The translations under genes and the position numbers were made by a program. 64,000 nt of DNA from Desmodus rotundus (lineage: Eukaryota > Chordata > Mammalia > Chiroptera > Phyllostomidae): contig NC_071396.1 in NCBI RefSeq assembly GCF_022682495.2, forward strand, positions 58,731,159 through 58,795,158, given 5' to 3'. The notes below the pieces were generated by a model. That model was not told where the DNA came from. It searched no databases and saw only the letters and a list, made by a program, of their open reading frames with translations. Shown here in pieces: positions 10,131 to 22,679 of the stretch (positions are counted from its first letter, which is position 1; each line of letters starts with the position of its first letter).

Positions 10131-12645
10131 GAAAAGAAAAGATGAGAAAGATGGCGGTGAGATAGGTGGGAGGGAAGTCCACTTCCCCCTCTGCACATGG
10201 ATGAAACACCTAGCCAATTTACTGAGGAACAAAGCAAACAGCCAACAGTACCCCAGCGTTTATGAAGATAGGAGACCAAAAAGTATAGAGGACACTGAAA
10301 AAACAGACGGCAAGGGGATTGCTTCAGGATAAAAAGGTCCCTGGGACCAGAACGGGGACCAGGGTGCCTGTAGCCCCAGTCCCGTGCATGCCAGGCCTGC
10401 CGCAGGACTCCTGGGAGAGAGCTGAGCTAACAGCTCCCTCCCCTGCCAAACAAGGCTGGAGCAGCATCTAGAGAGACCTGGTTGCTTGAAGTCGCAGGGA
10501 GAGGAATAAGAACTAAGTGTGGTAAACACACGGACACTGTGGGCGCCAGCTGGGGAGAGTTGACAGTTGGGATGTGTGGGGCCCTGACCCAGACAGTCCC
10601 GGTCTAGCTGGAGAGGTGCGTGGTGTGAGAGGACACGCCCTTCCTTGTACGGAGGGAGCGGCAGGATTGAGCAGGAGGATTTTCCCAAAAAGAAAAACAC
10701 ACTCAGGGGTACTTTGGGGAATTCCCCAGCAGCAACAGCTCCAGTCTCCTCTCCACCAGGCTGCCTGCCCAGCGTTCCGCAGAGGTGTGTAAGGTATAGA
10801 GCCCAAATCCGAAGCACAGGAGGGGGTAGTGCGCACCTCTGGGGGGCGTGAGGTGAGACTACAGGCACTGACAGGGGAGGGGGAGAGTGCAACTTGGAGA
10901 GACCTGAGACCACAGGCACAGAAGCGAGTGCGAATCAAGGAAGGCCATAGCCCAGAGGAGGGTGAGTGCCTGAACCTATGGGTCCAGGGGCCGCTGGGGA
11001 GCTGGGCCAGAGGCTGTCTGAGTACTGATCTGGACAGAGAACAGCTGGGCTAGGCCCCCTGAGTTTGTTGCAGACAAAAAGACCAACAAAACTGGCTTGG
11101 CCAGTTTGAAGCCAGCAGGCTTATTTTTGTTTTTGTTTTTGCTTTTTCACTTTTTCTTAAAGTAATTCCTTATTATACTTTTATTATTTTTTCTTTCTTT
11201 TAACACCTTCTTCCCCTCTTTCCTGTTTTCTTCTTCTACTCCTTCTTTATCTCTCTTTATAGCTCTTCTTCCTTCCGTCTTTTTTTTTAATCCCTACAAG
11301 TGAGACAATAAAACCTGGAACTGTGAAAAGACCAAAGTTGGACCCAAAGAGGGGGCATCCCAACAGCTGAGAGAGTGAAACAAATTTCACTTTGCTACTC
11401 CAGAGAACTTGCAAGATATTGTATATTTGTATTATTATGTTTCTCATTATTCTTACATCACTCATTTTATTAGTATTTTTGTATCTCTCTTCATACTGTT
11501 TAGTCTTCTTCCTTTGACTGGTTAATTTGCATTGTTTGACTGGTTTCCCCTTGTTCTCTCTCTCACAGTGTATTGTTAGTTAGCTGTCTTTCACTTCACC
11601 TGGGTTCCATTAGCATACTACTCTAGAACCAATACTCCCTATTCTAGTTCTGCAGATCACATAGATTCTGTCATATGATTGTTGCTCCATTACTACTGTA
11701 AACAATAGCTGTTCCATACATCTGTAAATACTACACAGAACCCATTCCAGATATCAGACCACTTCTCTGTTTCCTGAACTTTGTTACTGGTATGGTTAAA
11801 TCTATTCTCTCACATGTTACACCTATTTTCTACCTTTTACTCTCACTTTACCTCATAATCTGACCTCCCACAAGCTCACAGCTTTCTAGATCCAACTCAC
11901 AATCCTTCCCTCCCACCCCAGCCCTGCAACAAGAGTCTTACCTTCTTTCCACCCTTTCTAAAAAGTGGCTAGGTGGGTGAATTATCACAGTTAACACTGT
12001 ATATATATCCAAAGTAACTCCTATCTCTTCTCTAGGGCTGGTACTTTAAATATCATATAATATACTCCTGCTCCCTTAAACCATTTTGCCTTCCCCTTAC
12101 AACCTACCATAAAAAAGAGTAGGTAGAAGCCAGGAACACCAGGATACCTCCTGGAACAGGAAACCCACCAACAAAGGAAACACTAACAGCTGAAACAGAA
12201 GAAGGTGAAGGAGGGAGTGTAGGTCACACTAACTCAACCCAGGACCTTTCTGAAAATGCAACTAAATAGTGAGGAAATTACTAAGAACAAACAACTGAAC
12301 AAGAACAACAGAAAAGCCTCAAAACCTGGTACACAAGGAAGAACCAGCTCCAACACAACCTGCCCACACCTGCACAACAGAAAACAAGAGGTGGGGGACA
12401 CTGGCACTAAGATAACCAGCTGGTGGGAAAGACCCACCAAAGAAAGACCCAACAACAACCAAAACAAAAGACACACACAGAGCCAACATAAACCACAGAC
12501 CAAGATCAGTAAGCTCGGGAGAAGAAGGAGACGGTACCACTGAATATAACAGGTACTCTACCATAGACATTTACACCATAAATTCAGGGGGTCAGAAACA
12601 GAGCAACTTAACAAGTAGAGGCTAACAGGAAGAGTCTCACAAACA

Positions 12646-13590
12646 ATGGGAAGACAAAGAAACAATCCCCAAATGAAAGGAAAGGAGGAAGTCTCAGAAA
12701 CAATGCTAAATGAAAAGGAGACAAGTCAACTATCAGATATTAAGTTCAAAGCATTGGTTATAAGGAAGATAAAGAGCTCACACAGAATTACCAAAAATGA
12801 CAGGAAAACTACAATGAACTCACCTCACTGCAAACTATATCAACAACAAAAAGGAAATAGAAACTATCAACAAGGGCCAGGAGGAAATGAAGAATGCAAT
12901 TTCTGAACTGAAGAAAACAGGAGAAGAAATCAAAAGCAGACTTGATGAAGCAGAGGATCAGATCAGCAAACTAGAGGACAAGGAAGAAAAAACACCGAGA
13001 ATGAGCAAGAAAAGGAAAAGAGGTTCAGAAAGAATGAAGAGGGGTTAAGGGAAATGCAGAACAACATGAAACATAATAATATCTGTATAATAGGGATACC
13101 AAAAGGAGAAGAGGAAGAGAAAGGGATAGGAAACCTGTTTGAAAAAGTAATGATGGAAAATTTCCCTAATTTGATGGCAGAAAAAGTCACACAAATCCAG
13201 GAATCACAGAGAGTCCCAAGCAAGAGGAACCCAAAGAGGCCCACTGCAAAACACATAATAATTAAAGTGGCAGAATTCCAAGACAAAGAAAGAATCTTAA
13301 AGACAGCAAGGAACAAACAGGAAGTAACATACAAGGGAGCCCCGATAAGGTTAGCGACTGACTTCCCAAAGGAAACACTCCAAGACAGAAGAGAACAGAA
13401 AAAAATATTCCAACTAATGAGAATCAGAGGCCTGCAACCAAGACTACTTTACCCAGCATGGCTCTCAATCAAGATAGAAGGCCAAATATGGAGTTTCCCA
13501 GACAAAAGAAGTCTAAAAGAATATACCTCCATCCAACCAGTTCTACAAAAGATGATAAAGGACTGCTTTAAGGAGAGGAAGGAAAAGTGA
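12646..13590 (+). pseudogene. L1 ORF1 pseudogene
   Basis: ORF1 begins MGRQRNNPQMKGKEEVSETM at 12,646 and stays open to 12,906. It shifts frame, with coiled-coil-like sequence between 12,907 and 13,050, then resumes as an open frame at 13,054-13,590 containing the RRM (NICIIGIPKGEEEE) and the full C-terminal domain (DKERILKTARNKQEVTYKGA, then PRLLYPAWLSIKIEGQI). At least two disruptions separate the N-terminal part from the RRM. This copy keeps the C-terminal segment that the HAL1-like proteins lack, which makes it the local reference for that deletion. Confidence 0.88.
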
Positions 13591-13622
13591 GAGAGAGGAG
13601 CACAGGTACAAAAAATCGGCAA

Positions 13623-16600
13623 TGAATAAGTACCTATTAATAATACCCTTAAATGTAAATGGCTAAACGCTCCAATCAAAAGACACAGAATAGCTGAATG
13701 GATAAGAAAGCATGATCTACACATATGCTGCCTACAACAGACCCACCTCAGGACAGAAGACCTAAACAGACTGAAAGTGAAGGGCTTCAAACAAATTTTC
13801 CAAGAAAATGGTCAGGAAAAAAAGGCTGGGGTAGCAATACTCATATCAGGAAATATAGACTTCCAAAAAAGGACCATAAAGAGAGAAACAGAAGGTAAAT
13901 ACATAATACTCAAAAGATAATCCACCAAGAAGACATAAACATTGTAAATATATATGCTCCCAACACAGGAGCACCCAAATACATAAAGAAAATCTTGGAG
14001 GACTTCAAGAAAGATATTGACAGCAACAGAATTATAGTAGGGGACCTTAACACCACACTGTCAAAAATGTACAGGTCTTCCAAACAAAATATCAAAAAGG
14101 ATATTGTGTCACTTAACAATACCCTAGAGGAAGTGGACTTAACAGATATATAGAAAGCTTTTCATACCAAAGAGGCAAAATACACATTCTTCTCAAGTGT
14201 ACATGGAACTTTTTCAAAGATAGACCACATGATAGGACACAAAGCAAGCCTCAACAAATTCAAGAAAATTGAAATCATATCAAGCATTTTCTCTGACCAC
14301 AAGGGACTGAAACTAGAAACCAACCCCAAAGGAAAAAACCTAAAACACTCAAAAACATGGAGACTGGATAGCATGCTATTAAACACTGAATGGGTCAAGA
14401 ACGAGATTAGGGAAGACATCAGAAAGTTTCTGGAAACAAATGAAAATGAACTCACAACAACCCAAAACCTATGGGACACAGCAAAGGCAATCCTGAGAGC
14501 GAAGTTCATAGCAATACAGGCCTACCTTAAAAAGATAGAAACATTTCAAATGAACAACCTAACCCTATGCCTACAAGAACTCAAGGAACAACTACAAAAA
14601 CAACCTAGAGCTAGTAGAAGGAAGGAAATAACCAAGATCAGAGCAGAGTTAAATGATATAGAGAATAAAAACACAATGGTAAGGATCAATGAATCCAGGA
14701 GCTGGTTCCTTGAAAAGATAAACAAAATCGACAAACCTTTAAGAAGGCTCATCAAGAAAAAAAAAAGATCTAAACAAACACAATCAGAAATGAAAGAGGA
14801 GAGATTACAACTGATACCACAGAAATACAAAGGATTATAAGAAATTACTACGAAGAACTGTATGCCAAGAAATTTGAAAACCTAGATGAAATGGACACAT
14901 TTCTAGAAAAATATAATCTTCCTAAACTGAATGAAGAAGAAGCAGAAAACCTGAACAGACCAATAACAGCAGAGGAAATAGAAGCAGTCATCAAAAAACT
15001 CCCAACACACAAAAGCCCTGGACCAGATGGTTTCACATGAGAATTCTACAAAGCATTTAAGGAAGAGCTAACCCCTATCCTTCACAGACTATTCAAAAAA
15101 AATCCAAACTAATGGAAGACTCCAAAACTCTTTTTATGAAGCCAGCATCATCCTAATCCCACAACCAGATAAAGACACAACGAAGAAAGAAAACTTCAGG
15201 CCAATATCGCTGATGAACATAGACACTAAAATCCTCAACAAAATATCGGCAAACCACATCCAGCAATACATTAAAAAGACCATACACCTTGACCAAGTGG
15301 GATTCATCCCAGGGATGGAAGGATGGTACAATATTCTCAAATGAATAAACATAATACATCACATCAACAACAGCAAAGACAAAAATCACATGATCATATA
15401 AATAGATGGGGAAAAAGCATTTGATAAGGCACAGCACTCATTTATGATATAAACACTCAACAAAGGGGGAATAGAGGGAGCATTCCTCAACATAACAAAG
15501 GCCATATATGAGAGACCTACAGCAAACATCATACTCAATGGACAAAAACTTAGAGCTTTCCCACTAAGATCAGGAACAAGACAAGGATGCCCTCTCTCAC
15601 CACTCCTATTCAACATAGTATTGGAAGTCCTAGCCACAGCAATCAGACAAGAAAAAGCAATAAAAGGCATCCAAATTGGAAAGGAGGAAATGAAACTGTC
15701 ACTGTTTGCAGATGACATGATAGTGTACATGGAAAATCCTATAGACTCCACCCAAAAACTACTCGACCTAATAAATGAATTTGGCAAAACAGTTGGATAC
15801 AAAGTCAATACTCAGAAATCAAAGGCATTCCTGTACACCAACAATGAAACTGCAGAAACAGAAATCAGGAAAAAAATCCCATTTGATATAGCAACAAGAA
15901 AAATAAAGTACCTAGGAATAAACCTAACCAAGGAGGTAAAAGACCTGTACTCAGAAAACTACACACCACTGAAGAAAGAAATTGAGGAAGACACAAAGAA
16001 ATGGAAGCATGTACCATGCTCATGGATTGGAAGAATTAACATATTCAAAATGGCCATACTTCTCAAAGCAATTTATAGATTCAATGCAATCCCTATTAGA
16101 GTACCCATGACATATTTCACAGATATGGAACAAACATTTCAGAAATTTGTATGGAACAATAAACGACCCCGAATAGCTGCAGCAATTTTGAGAAAGAAGA
16201 ACAAAGCAGGAGGGATCACAATACCTGATATCAAACTGTATTCCAAGGCCACTGTAAGCAAAACAACCTGGTACTGGCATAAAAACAGGCACACAGACCA
16301 ATGGAACAGAACAGAGAGCTCAGAAATAAACTCAAGCCTTTACGGTCAATTAATTTTTGACAAAGGAGGCAGGAGCATAAAATGGAGCAAAAACAGTCTC
16401 TTCAACAAATGGTGTTGGGACACCTGGACAGCTATGTGCAAAAAAATGAAACTCGATCACCAACTTACACCATACACAAAAATAAACTCAAGATGGATAA
16501 AAGACTTAAATATAAGTCGTAACAGCATAAAAGTCCTAGAGGAAAACATTGGCAGGAAAATCTCAGACATTCCACACAGCAACATCCTCACAGACATGTC

Positions 16601-17470
16601 CCCTAAAGCAAGGGACATAAAGGAAAGAATAAACAAATGGGACCTCATCAAAATAAAAAGCTTCTGCATGGCTAAAGAAAACAGCACCAAATTACAAAGA
16701 GAACCAACAGTGTGGGAAAACATATTTGTTAAGGATACCTCAGACAAGGGCCTGATCTCCAAAATACATAAAGATCTCACACGACTCCACTCCAGGAAGA
16801 CAAACAACCCAATTAAAAAATGGGCAAAGGACTTGAACAGACACTTCTCCAAGGAAGACATACAGAGGGCCCAGAGACATATGCAAAGATGCTCATCATC
16901 ACTACCCATCAGAGACATGCAAATTAAAACTACAATGAGGTACCACCTCACACCAGTCAGTGTAGCCAACATAAACAAATCAACAAAACAACTGTTGGAG
17001 AGGATGTGGAGAAAAGGAAACCCTAGTACATTGTTGGTGGGAATGCAGACTGGTGTGGCCACTGTGGAAAACAGTATGGAATTTCCTCAGAAAACTAAAA
17101 ATGGAACTGCCCTGTGACCCAGCAATTCCACTGCTGGGATTATACCCTAAGAACCCTGAAACACCAATCCAATAGAACCTATGCACCCCAATGTTCATAG
17201 TAGCACAATTTACAATAGCCAAGTACTGGAAGCAACCTAAGTGCCTGTCAGCAAATGAGTGGATCAAAAAATAATGGTACATTTACACAATGGAATTCTA
17301 TGCAGCAGAGAGAAAGAAGGAGCTCATGTCCTTTGCAACAGCATGGACGGAACTGGAGAGCACTATGCTAAGTGAAATAAGCTAGGCAGTGAGGGACAAA
17401 TACCATATGATCTCACCTTTAACTGGAATATAATCAACAAAAGAAAAAAGCAAACAAAATATAACCAGAG
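13623..17470 (+). pseudogene. L1 ORF2 pseudogene (endonuclease, reverse transcriptase)
   Basis: The ORF2 start is near 13,623 (MNKYL..., then LNVNG followed by a stop). The endonuclease region (to about 14,230) is interrupted by stops. A 203-codon stretch (14,229-14,840) matches the end of the endonuclease and the linker. The reverse transcriptase region has stops between 14,840 and 15,620. An open stretch at 15,621-17,117 includes the RT catalytic FADDM box near 15,705. Near 17,030 the frame shifts, and the conserved C-terminal text ([13 protein letters not shown], CTPMF-type) is split over other frames to about 17,470. In intact L1s this protein nicks target DNA and copies RNA. This copy is inactive. 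Confidence 0.88.
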
Positions 17471-17576
17471 ACATTGAAGTTAAGAACAGTCTAACAATGG
17501 TCAGGGGGTGTGGGGAGGAGACAGTGAGGAGAGGGGATTACAGGAACTACTATAAAGGACACATGAACAAAATCAA

Positions 17577-17604
17577 GGGGGAGGGTGGGGGTGGGGGAGG
17601 GAGG
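17577..17604 (+). repeat. G-rich polypurine tract in L1 3'UTR, G-quadruplex candidate
   Basis: At least four runs of three or more G separated by single bases fit a quadruplex pattern. A G-rich tract in the 3'UTR is a known L1 feature. Confidence 0.7.
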
Positions 17605-17696
17605 TGGTTTCACGTGGGGTGGGGTGGAGGGATGGGGAGAAAAGGCACACAACTGTAATTGAATAACAATAAAAAATTAAAATTAAAAAAAAGAAT

Positions 17697-17905
17697 ATTC
17701 TAACAATATCCAGAGGGGAGTGGGGAGGGGATAGTGAGGAGAAGGGTTTACAGGAACTACTATAAAGGACACATGGACAAAATCAAGAAGGAGGGTTTGG
17801 GAGGGAGGTCGGATTGGCTGGGGTGGGGTGGAGGAATGCGGAGAAAATGCAGACATCTGTAATTGAATAACAATAACAATTTTAACAAAATAAAATAAAA
17901 TAAAA
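17697..17905 (+). mobile_element. 5'-truncated L1 3' end
   Basis: The segment repeats the end of the preceding L1 (ACAGGAACTACTATAAAGGA, GGGGTGGGGTGGAGGAATG, AATAACAATAACAATTTT tail) with differences. It is a second, independent L1 3' terminus placed head-to-tail. Confidence 0.85.
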
Positions 17906-18009
17906 AATGTTATGAAAAAGAATTTCCAATATAATAATACCACACACTGTTTATACATATGTTAAGTATGTTAAAGATAGTTAAAGATATTATAAAGTGT
18001 ATACTTGTA

Positions 18010-18960
18010 TATGCTTATGTTTTCATATCAGGTTTATTGAACTATAATTTACATACTATATGATTTTAAGTGTACAATTCAGTGGCTTCACAATGAATCC
18101 TCACAATCAATTTTAGAACAGTTTCGTGTATCCCCCCCCAAACCCAGCCCCATCAACAATCACTCCCCTTTCTTCTTCTACCTTGTCACCTCCAGCCATA
18201 GGTAACCACAAATATACCTTCTGTCTCTATGGATTTGTCTATTCCGGTAATTTTATATAATAGAATTATACAATATATGATATTTTGTGATGGGCTCCTT
18301 TCACTTAGTCTTTTAAAAGGTTCATCCATGTTGTATCAAGTGTCAGTACTTTATTTTTTCTTATTGCTGATTAACATTCCATTGTATGGATATGTCACAT
18401 TTTATTTATCTACTCATCAGTTGGTAAGCATTTAGGCTGTTTTTACCTTTTGACTATTATGAATAATGCTGCTATGTACATTCCAGTAACAAGTTGTTGT
18501 GTGGACATGTGTTTCCTATTGTCTTGGATATGTACCTAATTGCTTTGTCATATGGCAACTCTATGTTGAATCTTTTGTGAAGCTAGAAGACTTTTCCAAA
18601 GTAGCTGCACCATTTTGCATTCCCATCATCAGTGCATGTGGGTTCTGATTTCTTCAGATTCTGCGTAACACATTATTTTTCTTTCTAATTTTAGCCATCT
18701 TAGTGTGTGAAGTGGTTTCTCATTGTGATTTTAATTTGCATTTCCTTGATGGCTAATGAGGTTAAGCATTTTTTTCATTTGCATGTTAATCTTTTGTGTA
18801 TCTTCTTGGAGAAATATCTATTCAGATTTTTGCCCATTTTAAAACTTGGTCATCTTTTTATTATTTAATTATTAAGAGTTCTTTACATTCTAGACACAAG
18901 TTTTTTTTATCAGATTTATGATTTCCAAATATTATTTCCCATTCTGTGGATTGTCTTCAC
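18010..18960 (-). mobile_element. Ancient L1 fragment (antisense)
   Basis: AT-rich text such as GGTTTATTGAACTATAATTT, AATAATGCTGCTATGTACAT and TTTGCATTTCCTTGATGGCT is typical of the minus-strand reading of old mammalian L1 ORF2 ends and 3'UTRs. No long frame survives. The boundaries are approximate. Confidence 0.65.
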
Positions 18961-18979
18961 TTCCTTGTTGGTGCCCTTT

Positions 18980-19075
18980 TGTGTGTGTGTGTATATATAT
19001 ATATGCATATATATATATATCCATTCTTCATATATATATATACATATATATACACACACACATACATATGTATAT
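18980..19075. repeat. (GT)n/(TA)n compound microsatellite
   Basis: A GT run grades into TATATA blocks interrupted by GCATAT and CCATTCTTCA. Short frames across it are composition artefacts. Confidence 0.9.
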
Positions 19076-19491
19076 ATCCTTCTTTTATATATATCCTAGT
19101 AGATAACCTAGCATAAACTTTTATTTAGAATTCATAACTTTGTTTAGATTAACCTGTAAACCCTCTTAAATCATCCTAGATTTTATAAGATGTATATAAT
19201 CATATCTTATAATTTGCTAAGTGGTTAACAGGACAGCTGAAACTTGATTAAATTTCTTTCATGCCTATGCCGTCCCTCACATTGATGATTGCTAAAGTCA
19301 TTTTTTAGGAACAAGTCCAGGATGCTTTGCAGGGCTAGGGTTGATATGGCTGAAATTGTCTGATGCCAGATCAAGTAGCTTGGAAGATCCTCAAGTGACC
19401 TCCTCAAACTTTTCTCATTATACCCTCATCTAATAGTAAACTCTTCTCTCAGGGGCAGAGATTTTCCATTATTTTTGAACACGCAACATAC

Positions 19492-20578
19492 AAGGCCTGT
19501 CCGGAAAGTATCCAGCCACATGCATGAAAAATAGAGACATTTATTGAAGAAGATACAAGAAACATTGTACATAGGAAAATCACACCTCAGTGCTTTTCAA
19601 AGTAGGCACCTTGGGACCTCACATAGTTCTTCCAGGATCTCTTCCACTGTTCAAAACACTCTACAAAATCCTTTGTTGGTGACTGCGGGCAAGAGGAGTG
19701 GCCTGGGCGGAGGAGAGGCAAAAGGGAAAAAATTGGGACAACTATAATAGAATAAACAATAAAAAAATTAACAGAGTAATAAAAAAAGAAAGCCAGTAAA
19801 TAAATAAGAGAGAGGAAAAAAAATCCTTTGTTGGGATTGCCTTCAGCTGCCCCATCATATTTCCCAAATCTCATCAATGGTCTGAAATCTCTTCCCTTTC
19901 AAACATGATTTTAGTTTTGGAAAAGCCAAAAGTTGCAGGACGCCAAATCTGGGCTGTAAGTGGTGCTGAGTTACCTGGGCAATTTGATGTTTTACAAAAA
20001 AACCACATGAGACATAGTATATGAGCAGGCACATTGTTATGACAGAGCTGCCAATCACCAGTTGCCCATAGCTGCAGCTGTTTGCACTGTATTGCATCTT
20101 TCAACCAACAAAGAACATTGAGATAGGCTCTTTATTAACTCTTTGGCTTGGAGGGGCATACTCATGATGAACAACACCTTCCCAATAAAAAAACACAGTT
20201 AACATGATCTTCATCTTGCTGCGACTTTGAAGCATTTGTGCCATACTTTTATTTGCACTGCACTCATTGCATCATCCCTGAAAGCCTTCTGAATCATCCA
20301 AATAGTTTCTGTGTAGGGATATTCAAGCTTAACACAAAATCTGATGCAGATTTGTTGCTGTACTTGCTCAGTCATTTTGAATGTGATGGGCACACAATAC
20401 ACATGCTTACTCAATAGTGTCTACCGCCCACACTGACCAAGAACAGTGAACTCCTCTTTGTTTACACATGCACATTCCAGTCCACTATCCTTGGTTGCTA
20501 GGTTGTTTCATCAATGTTGTGCAAACCTGGTTCTTATTATATTAACAATGGCTGGACTTTTTATGGATAGATATATTG
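19492..20578 (-). mobile_element. Mariner-like DNA transposon, decayed
   Basis: A Tc1/mariner element read on the minus strand. The transposase N terminus is visible at 20,375-20,211 (MTEQVQQQICIRFCVKLEYP, then IQKAFRDDAMSAVQIKVWHK, the helix-turn-helix region), and later parts appear as short frames at 20,104-19,855. Stops and frameshifts break it. The left end reads CAAGGCCTGTCCGGAAAGTA, and the right end carries a diverged inverted match (GGCTGGACTTTTTATGGA). Total length is about 1.09 kb, or about 0.93 kb once the later insertion and one copy of its duplicated target are removed. Confidence 0.75.
19680..19819 (+). mobile_element. HAL1/L1 3'-tail insertion inside the mariner, 15-bp TSD
   Basis: A 140-bp insert between perfect copies of AAAATCCTTTGTTGG at 19,665-19,679 and 19,820-19,834. 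It contains GGGACAACTATAATAGAATA followed by an A-rich tail, close to the terminal sequence of the HAL1 copies (ACAACTGTAATAGCATAATC). It is a severely 5'-truncated retroinsertion younger than the mariner. Confidence 0.85.
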
Positions 20579-20627
20579 CATGTTTTCTAACTGCACATGT
20601 TTAGGAATGTTCCCACTTATACATATT

Positions 20628-21130
20628 TGTAACAGGGTACAGCCAAGGGGTGCCCCAAATAGGGATTTGGAATGGGGTCCAGAGCTCAAGGTGTCCAGGA
20701 AATATTAGAAAAATGTATATAGGATATACTCACCCCCACAAGTCTGAGCTGGGGGAAGGGACACATGGAGCAGGGCCACTGAGAGCTGTTTTGCATAGCA
20801 ACAGCTTTGCAACTAACCACTGGCATGGTCATTTAACATATCTATAACTTTTAACTGGTTTCATGGATATATTAAATAGCTGTGGACTTATTTGAGCTTA
20901 ATTCATTACCCCTCTCCCCCACAATCTGCTCTGTAACAACACAACAAAGCTCACCTTGATGTTAATGTGTGATTTCCCTGAACGAAGACAAATCTGATCC
21001 TTTATTCAAGCACACACTGTTTTTGGAAAATGACCTCTGATGTGTCCTTGCTTGCCAGCTCAGCAATAAAGTTTGTTTCTTTTCATTAAATCATGCCGGA
21101 GTTGTCTTTTGGCTCGCAACTAGTGAACAA
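20628..21130 (+). mobile_element. Putative solo LTR, class I type
   Basis: The segment begins TGTAACAGGGTAC and ends AGTGAACA. It has AATAAA near 21,065 followed by a T-rich and GT-rich U5-like end (TTGTCTTTTGGCTCGCAAC). The TG...CA termini and polyadenylation layout fit an LTR. A clear target duplication was not found, so the ends are estimates. Confidence 0.5.
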
Positions 21131-21208
21131 TTAAACTCAGTTCTCTCCAGTAACGCTTTAAAGCACAAAAGTTAAAAAAAACTTTTTTATCCTTACCTGA
21201 GGACATTT

Positions 21209-21441
21209 TTTTTCATTGCTTTTTTAGAGAGAGAGGAAAAGAGAGCTCATTGAGAAGGGGAGGGAGGGAGAAAGAGAGGGAGAGAGATATTGATGTGAGA
21301 GAGAAAAACATCTATCAGTAGCCTCACCTATGTGCCCTGACTCGTACCAAACTGCAACCCAGGCATGTGACCTGATTGGGAATCGTACCAAGACCTTTTG
21401 ATTTACCGGTGGATGCTCCAACCAAGCCACACAGGTCAGGG
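21209..21441 (-). mobile_element. VES SINE
   Basis: Antisense VES copy: T-rich start, GAGAGAGAAAAACATCTATC body, GGGAATCGTACC (B box complement) and CCACACAGGTCAGGGC (head complement). Confidence 0.85.
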
Positions 21442-21587
21442 CTAATTGTTTTTCACTGCTACAACAAACATTTATTTCTCATTCATGTTACACAGTGACC
21501 ACAGGCCAGCTGCTTCAGCTCTGCTCCATGTATTTTTCCATTCTGGTTCCCAGGCTGTAGAAACAGCCCAAATCTGGAAAATAGGTT

Positions 21588-22160
21588 TTATTTTATTTTA
21601 TTTTATTTTTTAAATTCTTTTTTTGTTTGTTTATTTGATTTTTTTCAATTTTTAAATTATTTTATTGTTGTTCAGTTATAGTTGTCTGCCTTTACTCCCT
21701 ACCTCTCTACCCCACCCCAGCCAAACCCACCTCCTTCCCCCACCTCCACCCTCCCCCTTGGTTTTGTCCATGTGTCCTTTATAGTAGTTCCTGAAAACTA
21801 CTCTCCCCACTATCCCTTCCCTCCTCCCCTCTGGCTATTGTTAGATTGTTCTTAACTTCAATGTCTCTGGTTATATTTTGTTTGCTCTTTTCTTCTGTTG
21901 ATTATGTTCCAGTTAAAGCTGAGGTCATATGGTATTTGTCTCACCATCTGGCTTATTTCACATAGCATAATGCTCTCCAGTTCTATACATGCTGTTGCAA
22001 AGGGTATAAGCTCTTCTTTCTCTCTGCTGCATAGAATTCTATTGTGTAAGTGTACCATAGTTTTTTGATCCACTCATTTGCTGATGGGCACTTAGGTTGC
22101 TTCCAGTACTTGGCTATTGTAAATTGTGCTGCTATGAACATTGGGGTGCATATGGGTTTT
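21588..22160 (-). mobile_element. 5'-truncated L1 3' end
   Basis: The minus-strand reading gives the last ORF2 residues ([26 protein letters not shown]) in a 71-codon frame (22,198-21,983), then the 3'UTR with its G-rich tract (C-rich on the plus strand near 21,720-21,760) and an A-rich tail at about 21,590. It is moderately diverged from the 10-17.7 kb L1. Confidence 0.85.
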
Positions 22161-22429
22161 AATGGCAGAGGGAAAAGAGCATGAGCCTTCCATGCCAAGG
22201 CTTTTTAGGGAACCACACTCCTGAGGGGGGAGGGGTGGTGATATCTCCTAAAAAAGTTTTTTTTTAATTGACTCTCTTAATGCAGATAACTAAATTAGTG
22301 GCTTTTTCTAATACTCAGCCAATTTTTATTCCCCAGGATAAACCCTACTTAATTAGGATATATCAATATTTTTAACATATTGTTGCAATCAACTTGCTCA
22401 TATTTTCTCTATAAAAGTTGTATCTGTGT

Positions 22430-22679
22430 TCAATAGGATTGACTTAGGGTTTTTTCTATTTATATTCTCTTCAGGGTTTTTTTGTTTCATTTTTTTATTT
22501 TGCATCAGGGTTATACTAGCCTCATAAAATAAATTGGGATGATTTCGAATTTTTTTCTGGAAGAGTTTTTATGGTTAAGGTTTGATATAATACACTCATT
22601 CCAAATGCGCTTTATGTCTTTTGAAAGGTAGATTAATTTTTACTGTCTTTTTATTTCCCCCATTGTTATTGGTATTTAG
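22430..22679 (-). mobile_element. Ancient L1 ORF2 fragment (antisense)
   Basis: GCATCAGGGTTATACTAGCC and CTCATAAAATAAATTGGGA are the usual antisense text of the reverse-transcriptase region of old mammalian L1s. It abuts the A tail of HAL1 copy B. Confidence 0.6.

Larger units (their letters stand above)
10141..17690 (+). mobile_element. Full-length LINE-1, coding-dead
   Basis: An L1 of about 7.55 kb: 5' terminus with GAAAGATGGCGGTGAG (YY1-type), a long 5'UTR of about 2.5 kb (10,141-12,645) with a sense-strand polypyrimidine block near 11,150-11,290, ORF1 (12,646-13,590), ORF2 (from 13,623), a 3'UTR with a G-rich polypurine tract at 17,577-17,604, and an A-rich end at about 17,690. Both reading frames are broken by stops and frameshifts, so it cannot move on its own. 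It sits in the A tail of an older L1 fragment, which hides the target duplication. A second L1 3' end follows immediately. Confidence 0.9.

Noticed and set aside
12319..12570. Minus-strand frames of 80-90 residues with hydrophobic runs at 12.2-12.6 kb
   Set aside because: They are antisense shadows of the L1 5'UTR and have no independent support.
15621..17117. 498-codon plus-strand frame, the longest in the window
   Set aside because: It is the reverse-transcriptase half of a broken L1 ORF2, with the FADDM box and L1 C-terminal text. It is not a host gene.
18980..19075. Short frame of about 60 residues rich in Tyr/Ile
   Set aside because: It is translation of a TA/GT microsatellite.
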